Source: Halorubrum ezzemoulense DSM 17463
Lineage (GTDB): Archaea; Halobacteriota; Halobacteria; Halobacteriales; Haloferacaceae
Assembly (NCBI RefSeq): GCF_002114285.1
Contig: NZ_NEDJ01000003.1
Span: 1 to 64,000, forward strand
DNA: 64,000 nt
Direction: 5' to 3'
Shown in pieces: positions 57,090-64,000 of the stretch. The notes below the pieces were generated by a model. It saw nothing but the letters and a program-made list of their open reading frames with translations, did not search any database and was not told where the DNA came from. Made by a program: the position numbers and the translations under genes. Position 1 is the stretch's first letter. Each line of letters opens with the position of its first letter.

Positions 57090-57294
57090 ACCGAATTCGC
57101 GACCCGCCGCGACGTAAAAGGTGCGTCTGCGGCGGAGACGGACGCCGCTCTCCGGGCCGTCCGCGCGTCGCGCCACCGTCCGCCGCCGTCTCCCGCGCGA
57201 CCGTTCGTCGCCGCGTTCACGTCGTCCGCTTCGCGCGTGACCCGATCGGTGCGCCTCCGCCACCGTTTTAGCGTCTCCCGACGCTTCGGGGGAT

Positions 57295-57948
57295 ATGTTG
57301 TCTCCGTCCCTCCAGGAGGAACCGAAGACCGGCAACGGCGTCACCGCCGACCTCGACCTCGACTGGCTGTCGCTCGACGACGACGAGGAGATCCGCTGGG
57401 CGAGCACGCCGCACAGGTACAGCGTCGTCCCGGCGCTTCTCGTCGGCGTTCCCCTGTCGCTCGTCCTCGTCGGGATCCCGATCGTCGCCGCGAGCTACCT
57501 CCAGTACAAGAACACGAACTACGTCGTCACGAACAAGGGGCTCTACAGCAAGCGGGGCATCCTCTCCCGGGACGTGAAACAGATCGGGTTCGAGAAGGTA
57601 CAGAACATCTCCTACTCGCAGTCGGCCATCGGTTCGTCGCTCGGGTACGGGTCGGTCGAGGTCAGCACCGCCGGCGGCTCCGGCGTCGAGCTACGGTTCC
57701 GGAGCATTCCGGACCCGGCGTCGGTCCAGGAGCTGATCGCCAGGGAGATCGACGCCGGAAAGCGGGACAGCGCCGACGGCGACGGCGACGCCGACGACGT
57801 GCTCGCCGAGATCCTCGTCGAACTTCGCGCGATCCGCTCCGCGGTCACCGACGACGGTGCCGGCGGCGACGCCGAGACGCCGACCGCGACCGGCGAGGAC
57901 GTCGGCGCCGAGCGGACCGCGTCGGAGACGGCGTGCGAGGACCGATGA
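57295..57948 (+). CDS. Membrane-anchored PH-domain protein (bPH2-type) 1
   Basis: A 217-residue protein with one or two membrane helices (about 43-65) and a bacterial-type PH domain (from YVVTNKGLYSKRGILSRD). The segment IGFEKVQNISYSQSAIG is characteristic of the bPH2/YdbS-like family. It is followed by an Asp-rich tail. The stop overlaps the next ATG (ATGA, 57945-57948), and the second protein has the same core, so the pair probably forms a hetero-oligomer at the membrane. CGTTTTAG (57264-57271) gives a TATA box for ATG 57295. Role unknown. Confidence 0.82.
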   Translation: MLSPSLQEEPKTGNGVTADLDLDWLSLDDDEEIRWASTPHRYSVVPALLVGVPLSLVLVGIPIVAASYLQYKNTNYVVTNKGLYSKRGILSRDVKQIGFEKVQNISYSQSAIGSSLGYGSVEVSTAGGSGVELRFRSIPDPASVQELIAREIDAGKRDSADGDGDADDVLAEILVELRAIRSAVTDDGAGGDAETPTATGEDVGAERTASETACEDR

Positions 57949-58475
57949 CCGGCGACTGGTGGTTTCGGCACGACGACGAGACCGTCGTGTGGACGGGTCG
58001 CCCGCGGCTGTCGGCGGCGCTCGGCGGGGGCGTCGTCGGCGTCGCGACCGTCGCCGTCGCGCTCCTCGCGGCGGCCGCGGTCGACCCGCGCATCGCCGCG
58101 GCGAGCCCGCTGGGCGTCGGCATCGCCGGCTGGGAACTGCTCCGCGTCACACGGACCGACTACGTGGTCACGACTCGAGCGATCTGGTCGAAACGCGGCG
58201 TGCTCGGCCGAAAGGTCCGCCGCGTCGGGCTGGCACAGGTACAGAACACGGCGTACAGTCAATCGGTGACCGGTTCCGCGTTCGGGTACGGCACGGTCAC
58301 GATCGAAGTCGCCGGCGGGCCGGACCTCGAGCTCCGCCGGATCAACGACCCGCAGGCGGTCCGACGGTCGATCACCGACCGGACCGGGACCGTCGACCGC
58401 GAGCCGCCCGGGACGGTCGAGCAGTGGCGGGCGGTGCTGTCTGTCGTCCGCGACATCGAGGCCGCAGTCGACTGA
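57945..58475 (+). CDS. Membrane-anchored PH-domain protein (bPH2-type) 2
   Basis: A 176-residue paralogue of the preceding protein. Two membrane segments (about 27-47 and 50-68) precede the PH-like core TDYVVTTRAIWSKRGVLGRK, and VGLAQVQNTAYSQSVTG mirrors the partner's VQNISYSQS. It lacks the partner's acidic tail and ends RDIEAAVD. Start overlap with the first gene indicates coupled translation. Tandem bPH2 genes are common; the function is undefined. Confidence 0.82.
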   Translation: MTGDWWFRHDDETVVWTGRPRLSAALGGGVVGVATVAVALLAAAAVDPRIAAASPLGVGIAGWELLRVTRTDYVVTTRAIWSKRGVLGRKVRRVGLAQVQNTAYSQSVTGSAFGYGTVTIEVAGGPDLELRRINDPQAVRRSITDRTGTVDREPPGTVEQWRAVLSVVRDIEAAVD

Positions 58476-58511
58476 CCGGCGGCGACTCCGGCGGAGCGAC
58501 GGCGACACCGG

Positions 58512-59297
58512 TCAGGCGACGCCCGCGCCGCCGAGTATCAGCCGGAGCCCGATGACCGTGAGGAGGCCGAGGACGAGGCCGCGCCGGAGCCGCTCGCTCA
58601 CGCGGTCTCGGAGGCGAGTCCCGACGGCGACGCCGGCGACCGCAGGGACCGCGGCGGCGGCCGACGCGAGCGCGAACGCGGCGTCCGGGTAGAGTCCGAG
58701 CGCGCCCGCGGCCCCGACGCGAAGGCCGTTGATCCCGACGAACACCAGCGCCACGACGCCGACGAACACCCCGTGCGAGAGGTCGAAGCTCCGGACGAAC
58801 GCGACCAGCTGGACGCCGACGTTCGTCGCGCCGAACAGGACGCCGGAGACGACGCCCACGACCCCCATGACGAGCGGGCCTTCGGCGCGCTCGCGGTCGG
58901 CCGAAGTCGGCAGCGACGGGAGCGCGACCGCGCGCTGCGCGGTCGCCACGAACCCGAGCGAGACGACGCCGAGCAGGACGCGCAGGGGAGCCGCCGGGAG
59001 GCGATCGAGCAGCGCCATCCCCGCGAGGGTGCCGACGAGCGCGGCCACGAGCAGCGGTGCGAACCGGGCTCCGCAGGTCCGCAGTTCCTCGCGCGTGAGC
59101 TCTCCGACGAGGGCGACGTTCACCGCGAACATCGGGACGATCATGAACGCGACGGCGGCCGCCGGGTCGAGCGTCGACGCGAGCACCGTCGTCCCCACGA
59201 CCGCGAAGCCGAACCCCGCGACCCCGTTGACGGCGCCCGCGACCGCGACGACGACCGCGACGGTCGCAACCAGCTCGGCCGAGAGCGCGAGCGCCAT
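58512..59297 (-). CDS. TauE/SafE (TSUP) family anion transporter
   Basis: A 261-residue membrane protein with about eight helices in two homologous halves. Signatures are AGAVNGVAGFGFAVVGTTVL in the first half and GVVSGVLFGATNVGVQLVAF in the second. Relatives export sulfite or sulfoacetate, or carry other organosulfur anions. ATG 59297 (MALALSAE) is preferred to the in-frame start 26 codons upstream, as TTATTATG (reverse, 59321-59328) lies about 27 bases upstream. It converges with the PH-domain pair. No sulfonate genes are linked. Confidence 0.88.
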   Translation of the reverse strand: MALALSAELVATVAVVVAVAGAVNGVAGFGFAVVGTTVLASTLDPAAAVAFMIVPMFAVNVALVGELTREELRTCGARFAPLLVAALVGTLAGMALLDRLPAAPLRVLLGVVSLGFVATAQRAVALPSLPTSADRERAEGPLVMGVVGVVSGVLFGATNVGVQLVAFVRSFDLSHGVFVGVVALVFVGINGLRVGAAGALGLYPDAAFALASAAAAVPAVAGVAVGTRLRDRVSERLRRGLVLGLLTVIGLRLILGGAGVA

Positions 59298-59520
59298 ACG
59301 TTCGACACGAGCCGGACCGGCATAATAACACGAGTGCCCGATCGGGCGGCTCCGGCGGCGTCCGCGGCCCGACATCGAACCATTTCCCGCCTACGCGGTC
59401 GCTATGCCGGTCGGTCCCACGCGCAGTTCGACTCGACGCGCGGGCCCGCCCCTATCGGTCTCCGGGCGCTACCGCCGCGGCCTTCGCCGTTCGCGACTCC
59501 CTCAGACACGCGGCGGCGTC

Positions 59521-59865
59521 CTACGCGTTCACGAACGGCTCCCACCCCTCCCAGCGGAGGAGCGTCTCGGCGCGGTCCGCGTCCGCCAACAGCACGTTCC
59601 GCCGGTCCGGGAGCGTCTCGTCGGCGAGTCCCTGCGGAATCGCGAGCGTGCCGCTCGGTACGTCGTCGTCGCCGCCGACCGGGATGTGGCCGCCGTCGAC
59701 TTTCATGACGAGCGGGGCGTCGAGTCGCTCGACGCCGTCCCCGTCCGCGTACAGCTGCTCGTTGACGTGTTCGTGGTCCGCCCGCCGGATGACGGCGCGC
59801 TCGCCGTCATGGGGTTCCACGTACAGTTCCCCCAGGTAGTAGCCGCTCGAGAATCGCTCGAACAT
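59521..59865 (-). CDS. DUF5802 family protein
   Basis: A 114-residue soluble protein that starts MFERFSSGYYLGELYVEPHDG, which I recognise as the haloarchaeal DUF5802 family. It has a central LDAPLVMKVDGGHIPV and an acidic C-terminus. The fold and function are not known. ATG 59865 is favoured over the one ten codons upstream because ACTTATGTA (reverse, 59894-59902) lies about 30-35 bases ahead. It stands alone between two minus-strand genes. Confidence 0.8.
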   Translation of the reverse strand: MFERFSSGYYLGELYVEPHDGERAVIRRADHEHVNEQLYADGDGVERLDAPLVMKVDGGHIPVGGDDDVPSGTLAIPQGLADETLPDRRNVLLADADRAETLLRWEGWEPFVNA

Positions 59866-60009
59866 TCTATGCGTGTCAACACCTACCACGACCATACATA
59901 AGTGTTTCTCGGCCGTGACCGGCCCTGATAATCGGGGACGGAACGCGCCCGGTTCTCAGTCAGCGTCCTCAAGCGCGCCGTGACCGAGCGGTCCGCGGGG
60001 TGCTCGCCC

Positions 60010-60936
60010 TCACTCCTCGTCCGACCGCCGCGCGACCTCGTGGCGACCGAACCCGTACCGGAGTCGGTTCGCGAGCCGTCGCGAGAAGCGGCCCTCGTTG
60101 CGCGAGTCGAACCGCTCCGCGAGCGCCTGGTAGATGATCGGCACCGGGACCTCCTGTTCGAGCGCCTCCTCGACGGTCCACGTCCCCGTCGAGCCGCCCG
60201 CGACGTGGTCCGCCACGTCGCCGAGCTCCGATCCCTCCTCGCGGAACGCCTCCTCGCAGAGCTCCAAGAGCCACGACCGGATCACCGCGCCGTTGTTCCA
60301 CGTGCGCGCCACCGACTCCATGTCGAGGTCGTAGCGCCCGTCGGCGAGGAGCTCGAACCCCTCGCCGTACGCCTGCATCAGGGCGTACTCGACGCCGTTG
60401 TGGACCATCTTCACGTAGTGGCCCGACCCGGACTCGCCCATGCGGTCGTGGCCGTCCGGTCCGGTCGCCACCGCGTCGAACACAGGTACCATCGCCTCGT
60501 AGGCCCACGCCGGACCGCCGACCATCAGCGAGAAGCCCGCCTCCGCGCTCGCGGGGCCGCCGGAGGTGCCGCAGTCGAGGTATGCGGCGTCGGTATCCGC
60601 GGCGCGCCGCGTGGACGCCTCGAAGTGGGAGTTGCCGCCGTCGACGACCACGTCGTCACCGTCGAGGTACGGTTCTAGGTCCGCGAGCGTGGCGTCGACA
60701 GCGTCGCCCGCGGGCACCATCAGCCAGATCCGCTTGCCGGCGTCCTCGTCGCCGCCGGACCGGTCCAGCCGGTCGCAGAGGTCCGCGAGCGAATCTGCGG
60801 GCTCCGCGCCGTTCTCGGCCGCCTCCGCGGTCGCCTCCGCCGAGAGGTCGAACGCGACCACGTCGTGGCCCGCCGACAGCGACCGGTTCGCGACGATCTG
60901 CCCCATCCGCCCGAGTCCGATGACCCCGAGTTCCAT
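60010..60936 (-). CDS. gnd: 6-phosphogluconate dehydrogenase (decarboxylating, short form)
   Basis: A 308-residue enzyme that oxidises and decarboxylates 6-phosphogluconate to ribulose-5-phosphate. The nucleotide loop GVIGLGRMGQIVAN opens the Rossmann fold, VVDGGNSHFE is the substrate signature, and the catalytic Lys lies in SGHYVKMVHNGVEYALMQAY. It is of the short (about 300 residues) type found in many bacteria and in haloarchaea, not the 470-residue form. With pgi it points to an oxidative pentose pathway. No TATA box is obvious before ATG 60936. Confidence 0.93.
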   Translation of the reverse strand: MELGVIGLGRMGQIVANRSLSAGHDVVAFDLSAEATAEAAENGAEPADSLADLCDRLDRSGGDEDAGKRIWLMVPAGDAVDATLADLEPYLDGDDVVVDGGNSHFEASTRRAADTDAAYLDCGTSGGPASAEAGFSLMVGGPAWAYEAMVPVFDAVATGPDGHDRMGESGSGHYVKMVHNGVEYALMQAYGEGFELLADGRYDLDMESVARTWNNGAVIRSWLLELCEEAFREEGSELGDVADHVAGGSTGTWTVEEALEQEVPVPIIYQALAERFDSRNEGRFSRRLANRLRYGFGRHEVARRSDEE

Positions 60937-61091
60937 GCGCGAGGCGTGGCGGGGCCCGGCCGTAGTGGTTCCGGTTCGCCGGGCGACCCCGGGCCCGGGT
61001 CAGTAGCCGATCTCGGCCTCGGGCTGCCGTCGTCGACGAGCGGGAATGCGGTCTCCCGAACCGTTTTTAGCTCCCGCGGAGTGCCGGGGTC

Positions 61092-61568
61092 ATGGGACGC
61101 GTCAACGAAGGCGACCTCGACTGGAGCGAGACGGACCGCGGCGGGACCCGATTCCGCCGGAAGCAACTGGCCGAAGCGGCCGACGGCGAGGCGATCGGCT
61201 GTAGCCTCTACGAGCTCCCCGCCGGGGCGCAGTCGTGGCCGTACCACTACCGCACCGCCAACGAGGAGGCGCTCTACGTCCTCGCGGGCGAGGCCACGCG
61301 CCGCCACGGGGGAGAGACGGAAGAGATCGCGGCCGGCGACTACGTCGCCTTCGCCGCCGACGAGTCGGGCGCGCACCGCGTCGTCAACGAGGGCGACGAC
61401 CCCGTGCGCTACCTCGCGCTGTCGACGATGACCGAGCCGGACGTGACGGTGTACCCCGATTCGGAGACGTTCGGCGTCTTCGTCGGGTCGCCGCCCGGCG
61501 GCCGCGACGAGCGCTCCTTGTCCGGCTACCACGAGATCGACGACGCGGTCGACTACTGGGAGATGTAG
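61092..61568 (+). CDS. Cupin domain protein
   Basis: A 158-residue cupin. PYHYRTANEEALYVLAGEAT (near residue 50) carries the first metal motif with His and Glu, and GAHRVVNEGDDPVRYLALST the second. It looks like sugar-epimerase- or oxalate-decarboxylase-related single-domain cupins; no activity is assigned. CGTTTTTAG (61061-61069) lies about 23-31 bases before ATG 61092. It stands alone, divergent from gnd and convergent with threonine synthase. Confidence 0.85.
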   Translation: MGRVNEGDLDWSETDRGGTRFRRKQLAEAADGEAIGCSLYELPAGAQSWPYHYRTANEEALYVLAGEATRRHGGETEEIAAGDYVAFAADESGAHRVVNEGDDPVRYLALSTMTEPDVTVYPDSETFGVFVGSPPGGRDERSLSGYHEIDDAVDYWEM

Positions 61569-61604
61569 CCGCTCCGGCGACTGGGAACTCAGGTGCCCGA
61601 GAGT

Positions 61605-62843
61605 TCAGACTCCGTCGCGCTCGGCGGCCGCCGCCTCTCGCTCTCCGAGGTGCGCGCGCAGCGCGTCCACGTCCTTGTTGCCCGCGCCGGTGTTCAGCAG
61701 GACGACGGTGTCGTCGGGACCGAACTCGCCAGATTCCGCGAGCGCGAACGCCCCCGAGACGGCGGCCGCGCAGGTCGCGCCCACCTCGAGCCCCTCCGTG
61801 CGAGCCACGTCGACCGCGGCGTCGAGGATCTCCCGGTCGGTCGTTGCCACCGCACCGCCGTCGGACTCGCGGACCGCCTCCAAGATGAGGTGACTCGCGC
61901 CCGGATCCGGGATCGCGATCCCGTTGCACGCAGTGTCGACCTCGTCGTCCGCGAGCGGCTCGTGGCGGTCCGCCCCGGACTCGTAGGCGCGGACGACCGG
62001 GGCGCAGCCCGCGGCCTGCGCGGCGTACATCGGGACCAGTTCGTCGGTCCACCCCAGCTCTCTCGCCTCCCGGGCGGCCTTGTGCATCCCGACCAGCCCG
62101 ACGCCGCCGCCGGTCGGGTAGACGACCGCTTCGGGGGCTTCCCAGTCGAGCTGTGCCAGCAGCTCCAGTGCCATCGTCTTCTTTCCCTCGTGGCGGTACG
62201 GCGTGACGAACGTCTTCGTCGAGTACCACTCCGGGTTGTCAGCCATCGCGTCGGCGTACGCTGCTCCGGCGTCGCCGATCTGGGAGCTGCCGTCCACCGG
62301 GTCGGTAACGGTCAGGTCCGCGCCGTGAACCTCGGTCATCGCCTTCTGGGTGAACCCCGCCCGCGAGGGGAGGAACACGTGCGCGTCGAGGTCTGCGCGG
62401 GCCGCGTACGCCGCTGCCGCCTGCCCCGCGTTGCCCGCGCTGTTCAGGGCGACCTCGCTTGCGCCGTGCTCGCGCGCCGCCGTCATCGCGGCCGCCTGCC
62501 CCCGGTCTTTGAACGTCCCCGTCGGGTTCGCGCCCTCGTCTTTCAACAAGACCCGCCCCACGCCCATCGCGTCCGCCAGCCCGGGACACTCCACGAGCGG
62601 GGTGGCCCCCTCGCCGAGCGACACCGCGGTCTCAGCGGGGAACGGGAGGAGCTCGTCGTACCGCCACATCGACCCGTCGGGGCGGGCGTCGAGCGTCTCC
62701 GGCGTGAGCCCGACGCGGTCGTAGTCGTACGTCGGGTCGAGGATGCCGTCGCAGTCGGGACACCGGTGGGTCGCCGCCTCCGCGTCGAACGTCTCCCCGC
62801 AGTCGACGCAGGTCAGGCCGACGAACGCGTCCGTGGTCTCCAT
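61605..62843 (-). CDS. thrC: Threonine synthase
   Basis: A 412-residue PLP enzyme making threonine from O-phosphohomoserine. The PLP Lys lies in NPTGTFKDRGQAAAM (near 110), with the phosphate loop SAGNAGQAAAAYA and PTGGGVGLVGMHKAA. An N-terminal zinc ribbon (Cys12, Cys15, Cys28, Cys31) precedes the catalytic domain, a form often seen in archaeal threonine synthases. The partner homoserine kinase is at 6202-7083. The gene is not in an operon with it. No clear TATA box precedes ATG 62843. Confidence 0.93.
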   Translation of the reverse strand: METTDAFVGLTCVDCGETFDAEAATHRCPDCDGILDPTYDYDRVGLTPETLDARPDGSMWRYDELLPFPAETAVSLGEGATPLVECPGLADAMGVGRVLLKDEGANPTGTFKDRGQAAAMTAAREHGASEVALNSAGNAGQAAAAYAARADLDAHVFLPSRAGFTQKAMTEVHGADLTVTDPVDGSSQIGDAGAAYADAMADNPEWYSTKTFVTPYRHEGKKTMALELLAQLDWEAPEAVVYPTGGGVGLVGMHKAAREARELGWTDELVPMYAAQAAGCAPVVRAYESGADRHEPLADDEVDTACNGIAIPDPGASHLILEAVRESDGGAVATTDREILDAAVDVARTEGLEVGATCAAAVSGAFALAESGEFGPDDTVVLLNTGAGNKDVDALRAHLGEREAAAAERDGV

Positions 62844-63110
62844 GCCAGCGCGCTCGGGCGCCGGGGCCTTCGGTGCTGCGGTCGCGGCGGTGTCGGCCCG
62901 ACCACCGGAGCGGCCTCGCTTCGGCGACCGAGACGGTCACGTTTCGGCGAGCGAGGCGGCCCGCGGTCCGCCCGCCTCTGCCCGGGGTACTTAGGTCCGC
63001 AACGTATGAAGCGGTAGGCGGAGGGGAGTCGGGACGGTACTCCCTCGGGAGATGCGTGTACCAGCGACCGCCCGGACGGCGGGTCCGTGGGGTGGAGCGA
63101 GGTGGAAGCG

Positions 63111-63857
63111 ATGAGTCGGACGGTGCTCCGGTTGGGCCTCCCGGCCGGGTCGTGGCTCGCCGACGCGTCGCGGGGCGTCCCCGCGGCGACGCTCCGGATC
63201 GCGGAGACGATCGCCGTCGACGGCGACGCTCCGGAGACCGCGGCGACCGTTCGCGTCGCCGGCACCGACAGGGACCGCGTGGAGAACATGGTCCGGGGCC
63301 ACGAGCGCGTCGCGCGCGTGACGGCGGTCGAGCGCCGCGGCGACGTTCGCACGCTCCGCGTGGTCGGCCGCGCCCCCGTCTACCTCCCCGCGGCGCGGGC
63401 GGTCGGCCTCCCCATCGAGTCGACGGTCGAGGTCGCCGACGGCCGCGCCACGGTGACGGTCGTCGGCGATCGGGACCGGATCGAAGCGTTCGGGCGTCGG
63501 CTCGCAGACGACGGGATGACGGTCGGCGTCGCCGCGACCGGGGGCGACGAGCCGGATCGGACGCTCACCGAGGCGCAGCGCGACCTCGTCTTCGCGGCGG
63601 TCGAGAGGGGCTACTACGACACCCCGCGGCGGTGTACGCTCACGGAGCTGGCCGAGGCGAACGGGATCGCGAAGTCGACGTGCAGCGAGACGCTCCACCG
63701 CGCCGAGGGACGGGTGATGCGCCGGTTCGTCGACGGCGAGGGGCCGTTCGACTCGCCGTCGGACGCCGAGGGCTGGCCAACGGCGAAGCGCGCGCCCCCC
63801 GGGGCGGCCTCGCTTGAGGCCGACGAGCCCGACGCCGACAAGCTCGACGCCGACTAG
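63111..63857 (+). CDS. HTH-10 (bacterio-opsin activator-type) transcriptional regulator
   Basis: A 248-residue haloarchaeal regulator. The C-terminal HTH-10 domain begins LTEAQRDLVFAAVERGYYDTPRRC and contains TLTELAEANGIAKSTCSETLHRAE, given here in parts. The N-terminal region is a beta-rich ligand or dimer domain of no clear type. ATG 63111 (MSRTVLRLGL) is chosen over GTG 63087; no strong TATA box is seen for either. After the HTH comes an acidic tail (DEPDADKLDAD). Regulon unknown. Confidence 0.87.
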   Translation: MSRTVLRLGLPAGSWLADASRGVPAATLRIAETIAVDGDAPETAATVRVAGTDRDRVENMVRGHERVARVTAVERRGDVRTLRVVGRAPVYLPAARAVGLPIESTVEVADGRATVTVVGDRDRIEAFGRRLADDGMTVGVAATGGDEPDRTLTEAQRDLVFAAVERGYYDTPRRCTLTELAEANGIAKSTCSETLHRAEGRVMRRFVDGEGPFDSPSDAEGWPTAKRAPPGAASLEADEPDADKLDAD

Positions 63858-63926
63858 TTCTGCGTCGACGGGCCCGGAGCGACCGGGCCGCGGGTCGGCC
63901 GGTCGGTTCGCGTGTGTGCGAGCGTG

Positions 63927-64000
63927 CTATTCCCCGTCGAGCGCCTGCCACGAGAGCCGCGGGTCCCGCGCGGCGCCGACCTGGTCGATCCGCGCGGCGG
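63927..64000 (-). CDS. C-terminal end of a gene running off the window
   Basis: The reverse strand has TAG at 63927-63929 preceded by an open frame to the window edge. It ends in a peptide like RIDQVGAARDPRLSWQAL, with haloarchaeal composition and an acidic terminus. Only 23 residues are visible, which is too few to identify the protein. It converges on the HTH-10 gene. Confidence 0.55.
   Translation of the reverse strand, partial: AARIDQVGAARDPRLSWQALDGE

Noticed and set aside
6202-62843. A threonine operon of thrB and thrC
   Set aside because: The two genes are 55 kb apart, separated by dozens of unrelated genes; only the pathway is shared.
1-64000. CRISPR array, prophage or insertion sequence
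   Set aside because: I saw no regularly spaced repeats, no terminal inverted repeats with a transposase and no phage structural or integrase genes.

Overview
The window looks like a chromosome segment of a halophilic archaeon (class Halobacteria). GC content is very high, the encoded proteins are strongly acidic, and most start codons sit about 25-35 bases downstream of an archaeal TATA-like box with little or no leader. Family content agrees: CDC48-type AAA ATPase, NurA, RadB, archaeal eIF1A, L7Ae/S28e/L24e, DacZ-type diadenylate cyclase, HTH-10 regulator, LWR-salt and DUF5802 proteins. A Halorubrum-like genome is a reasonable guess, but the genus cannot be proven from this sequence. The region is ordinary chromosome: I see no IS element, prophage or CRISPR array. 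One tRNA (Val, GAC) is present.

Layout. 1-7.5 kb: end of a DUF2891 gene, cis-prenyltransferase (uppS) divergent from an LWR-salt protein, a HAD phosphatase, PadR and NikR regulators, CDC48 ATPase, homoserine kinase and a small membrane protein. 7.5-17.6 kb: membrane genes (DUF389, a formate/nitrite-type channel fused to two Usp domains, a SIMPL lipoprotein, an NhaC antiporter), a Nog1-like GTPase and a six-helix chemotaxis transducer. 17.9-25.4 kb: NurA, CPBP protease, glucose-6-phosphate isomerase, DoxX, methyltransferase, class V aminotransferase, thioredoxin and eIF1A. 25.5-31.3 kb: P-loop kinase, a decayed-looking small membrane ORF beside tRNA-Val, an M24-fold protein without its metal ligands, a geranylgeranyl-reductase-like flavoprotein and an SNF transporter. 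31.3-43.2 kb: AIM24, a SCO-TlpA-CcdA operon, CspA, RadB, a CBS protein with a ribosome-hibernation-like tail, HAD, AKR, FolD, diadenylate cyclase and a frameshifted 5'-nucleotidase.

43.3-52.3 kb begins with the L7Ae-S28e-L24e-Ndk operon behind a structured leader. It continues with a secreted beta-propeller-like protein, a beta-carbonic anhydrase, a 44-residue membrane protein, PhoU, and DabA/DabB, a predicted inorganic-carbon uptake pair. 52.5-64 kb holds an amidohydrolase, an Lrp regulator, a thioesterase-glutaredoxin-PduO-cupin-rhodanese run, a Vms1/VLRF1-type peptidyl-tRNA hydrolase, paired PH-domain proteins, a TauE/SafE transporter, 6-phosphogluconate dehydrogenase, threonine synthase and an HTH-10 regulator.

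Themes. Several genes concern translation and its quality control or pausing: L7Ae operon, eIF1A, the Vms1-like protein, the CBS-HPF-like protein and the Nog1-like GTPase. Others concern thiol and copper chemistry (SCO, TlpA, CcdA, two thioredoxin-fold proteins, rhodanese) and carbon/phosphate handling (DabAB, carbonic anhydrase, PhoU). Points most worth checking are the L7Ae leader, the CBS-HPF fusion, the 5'-nucleotidase frameshift, the L24e protein lacking three zinc cysteines, the Dab/carbonic-anhydrase/PhoU neighbourhood, the 18-bp palindrome before AIM24, and the tiny membrane-protein genes.
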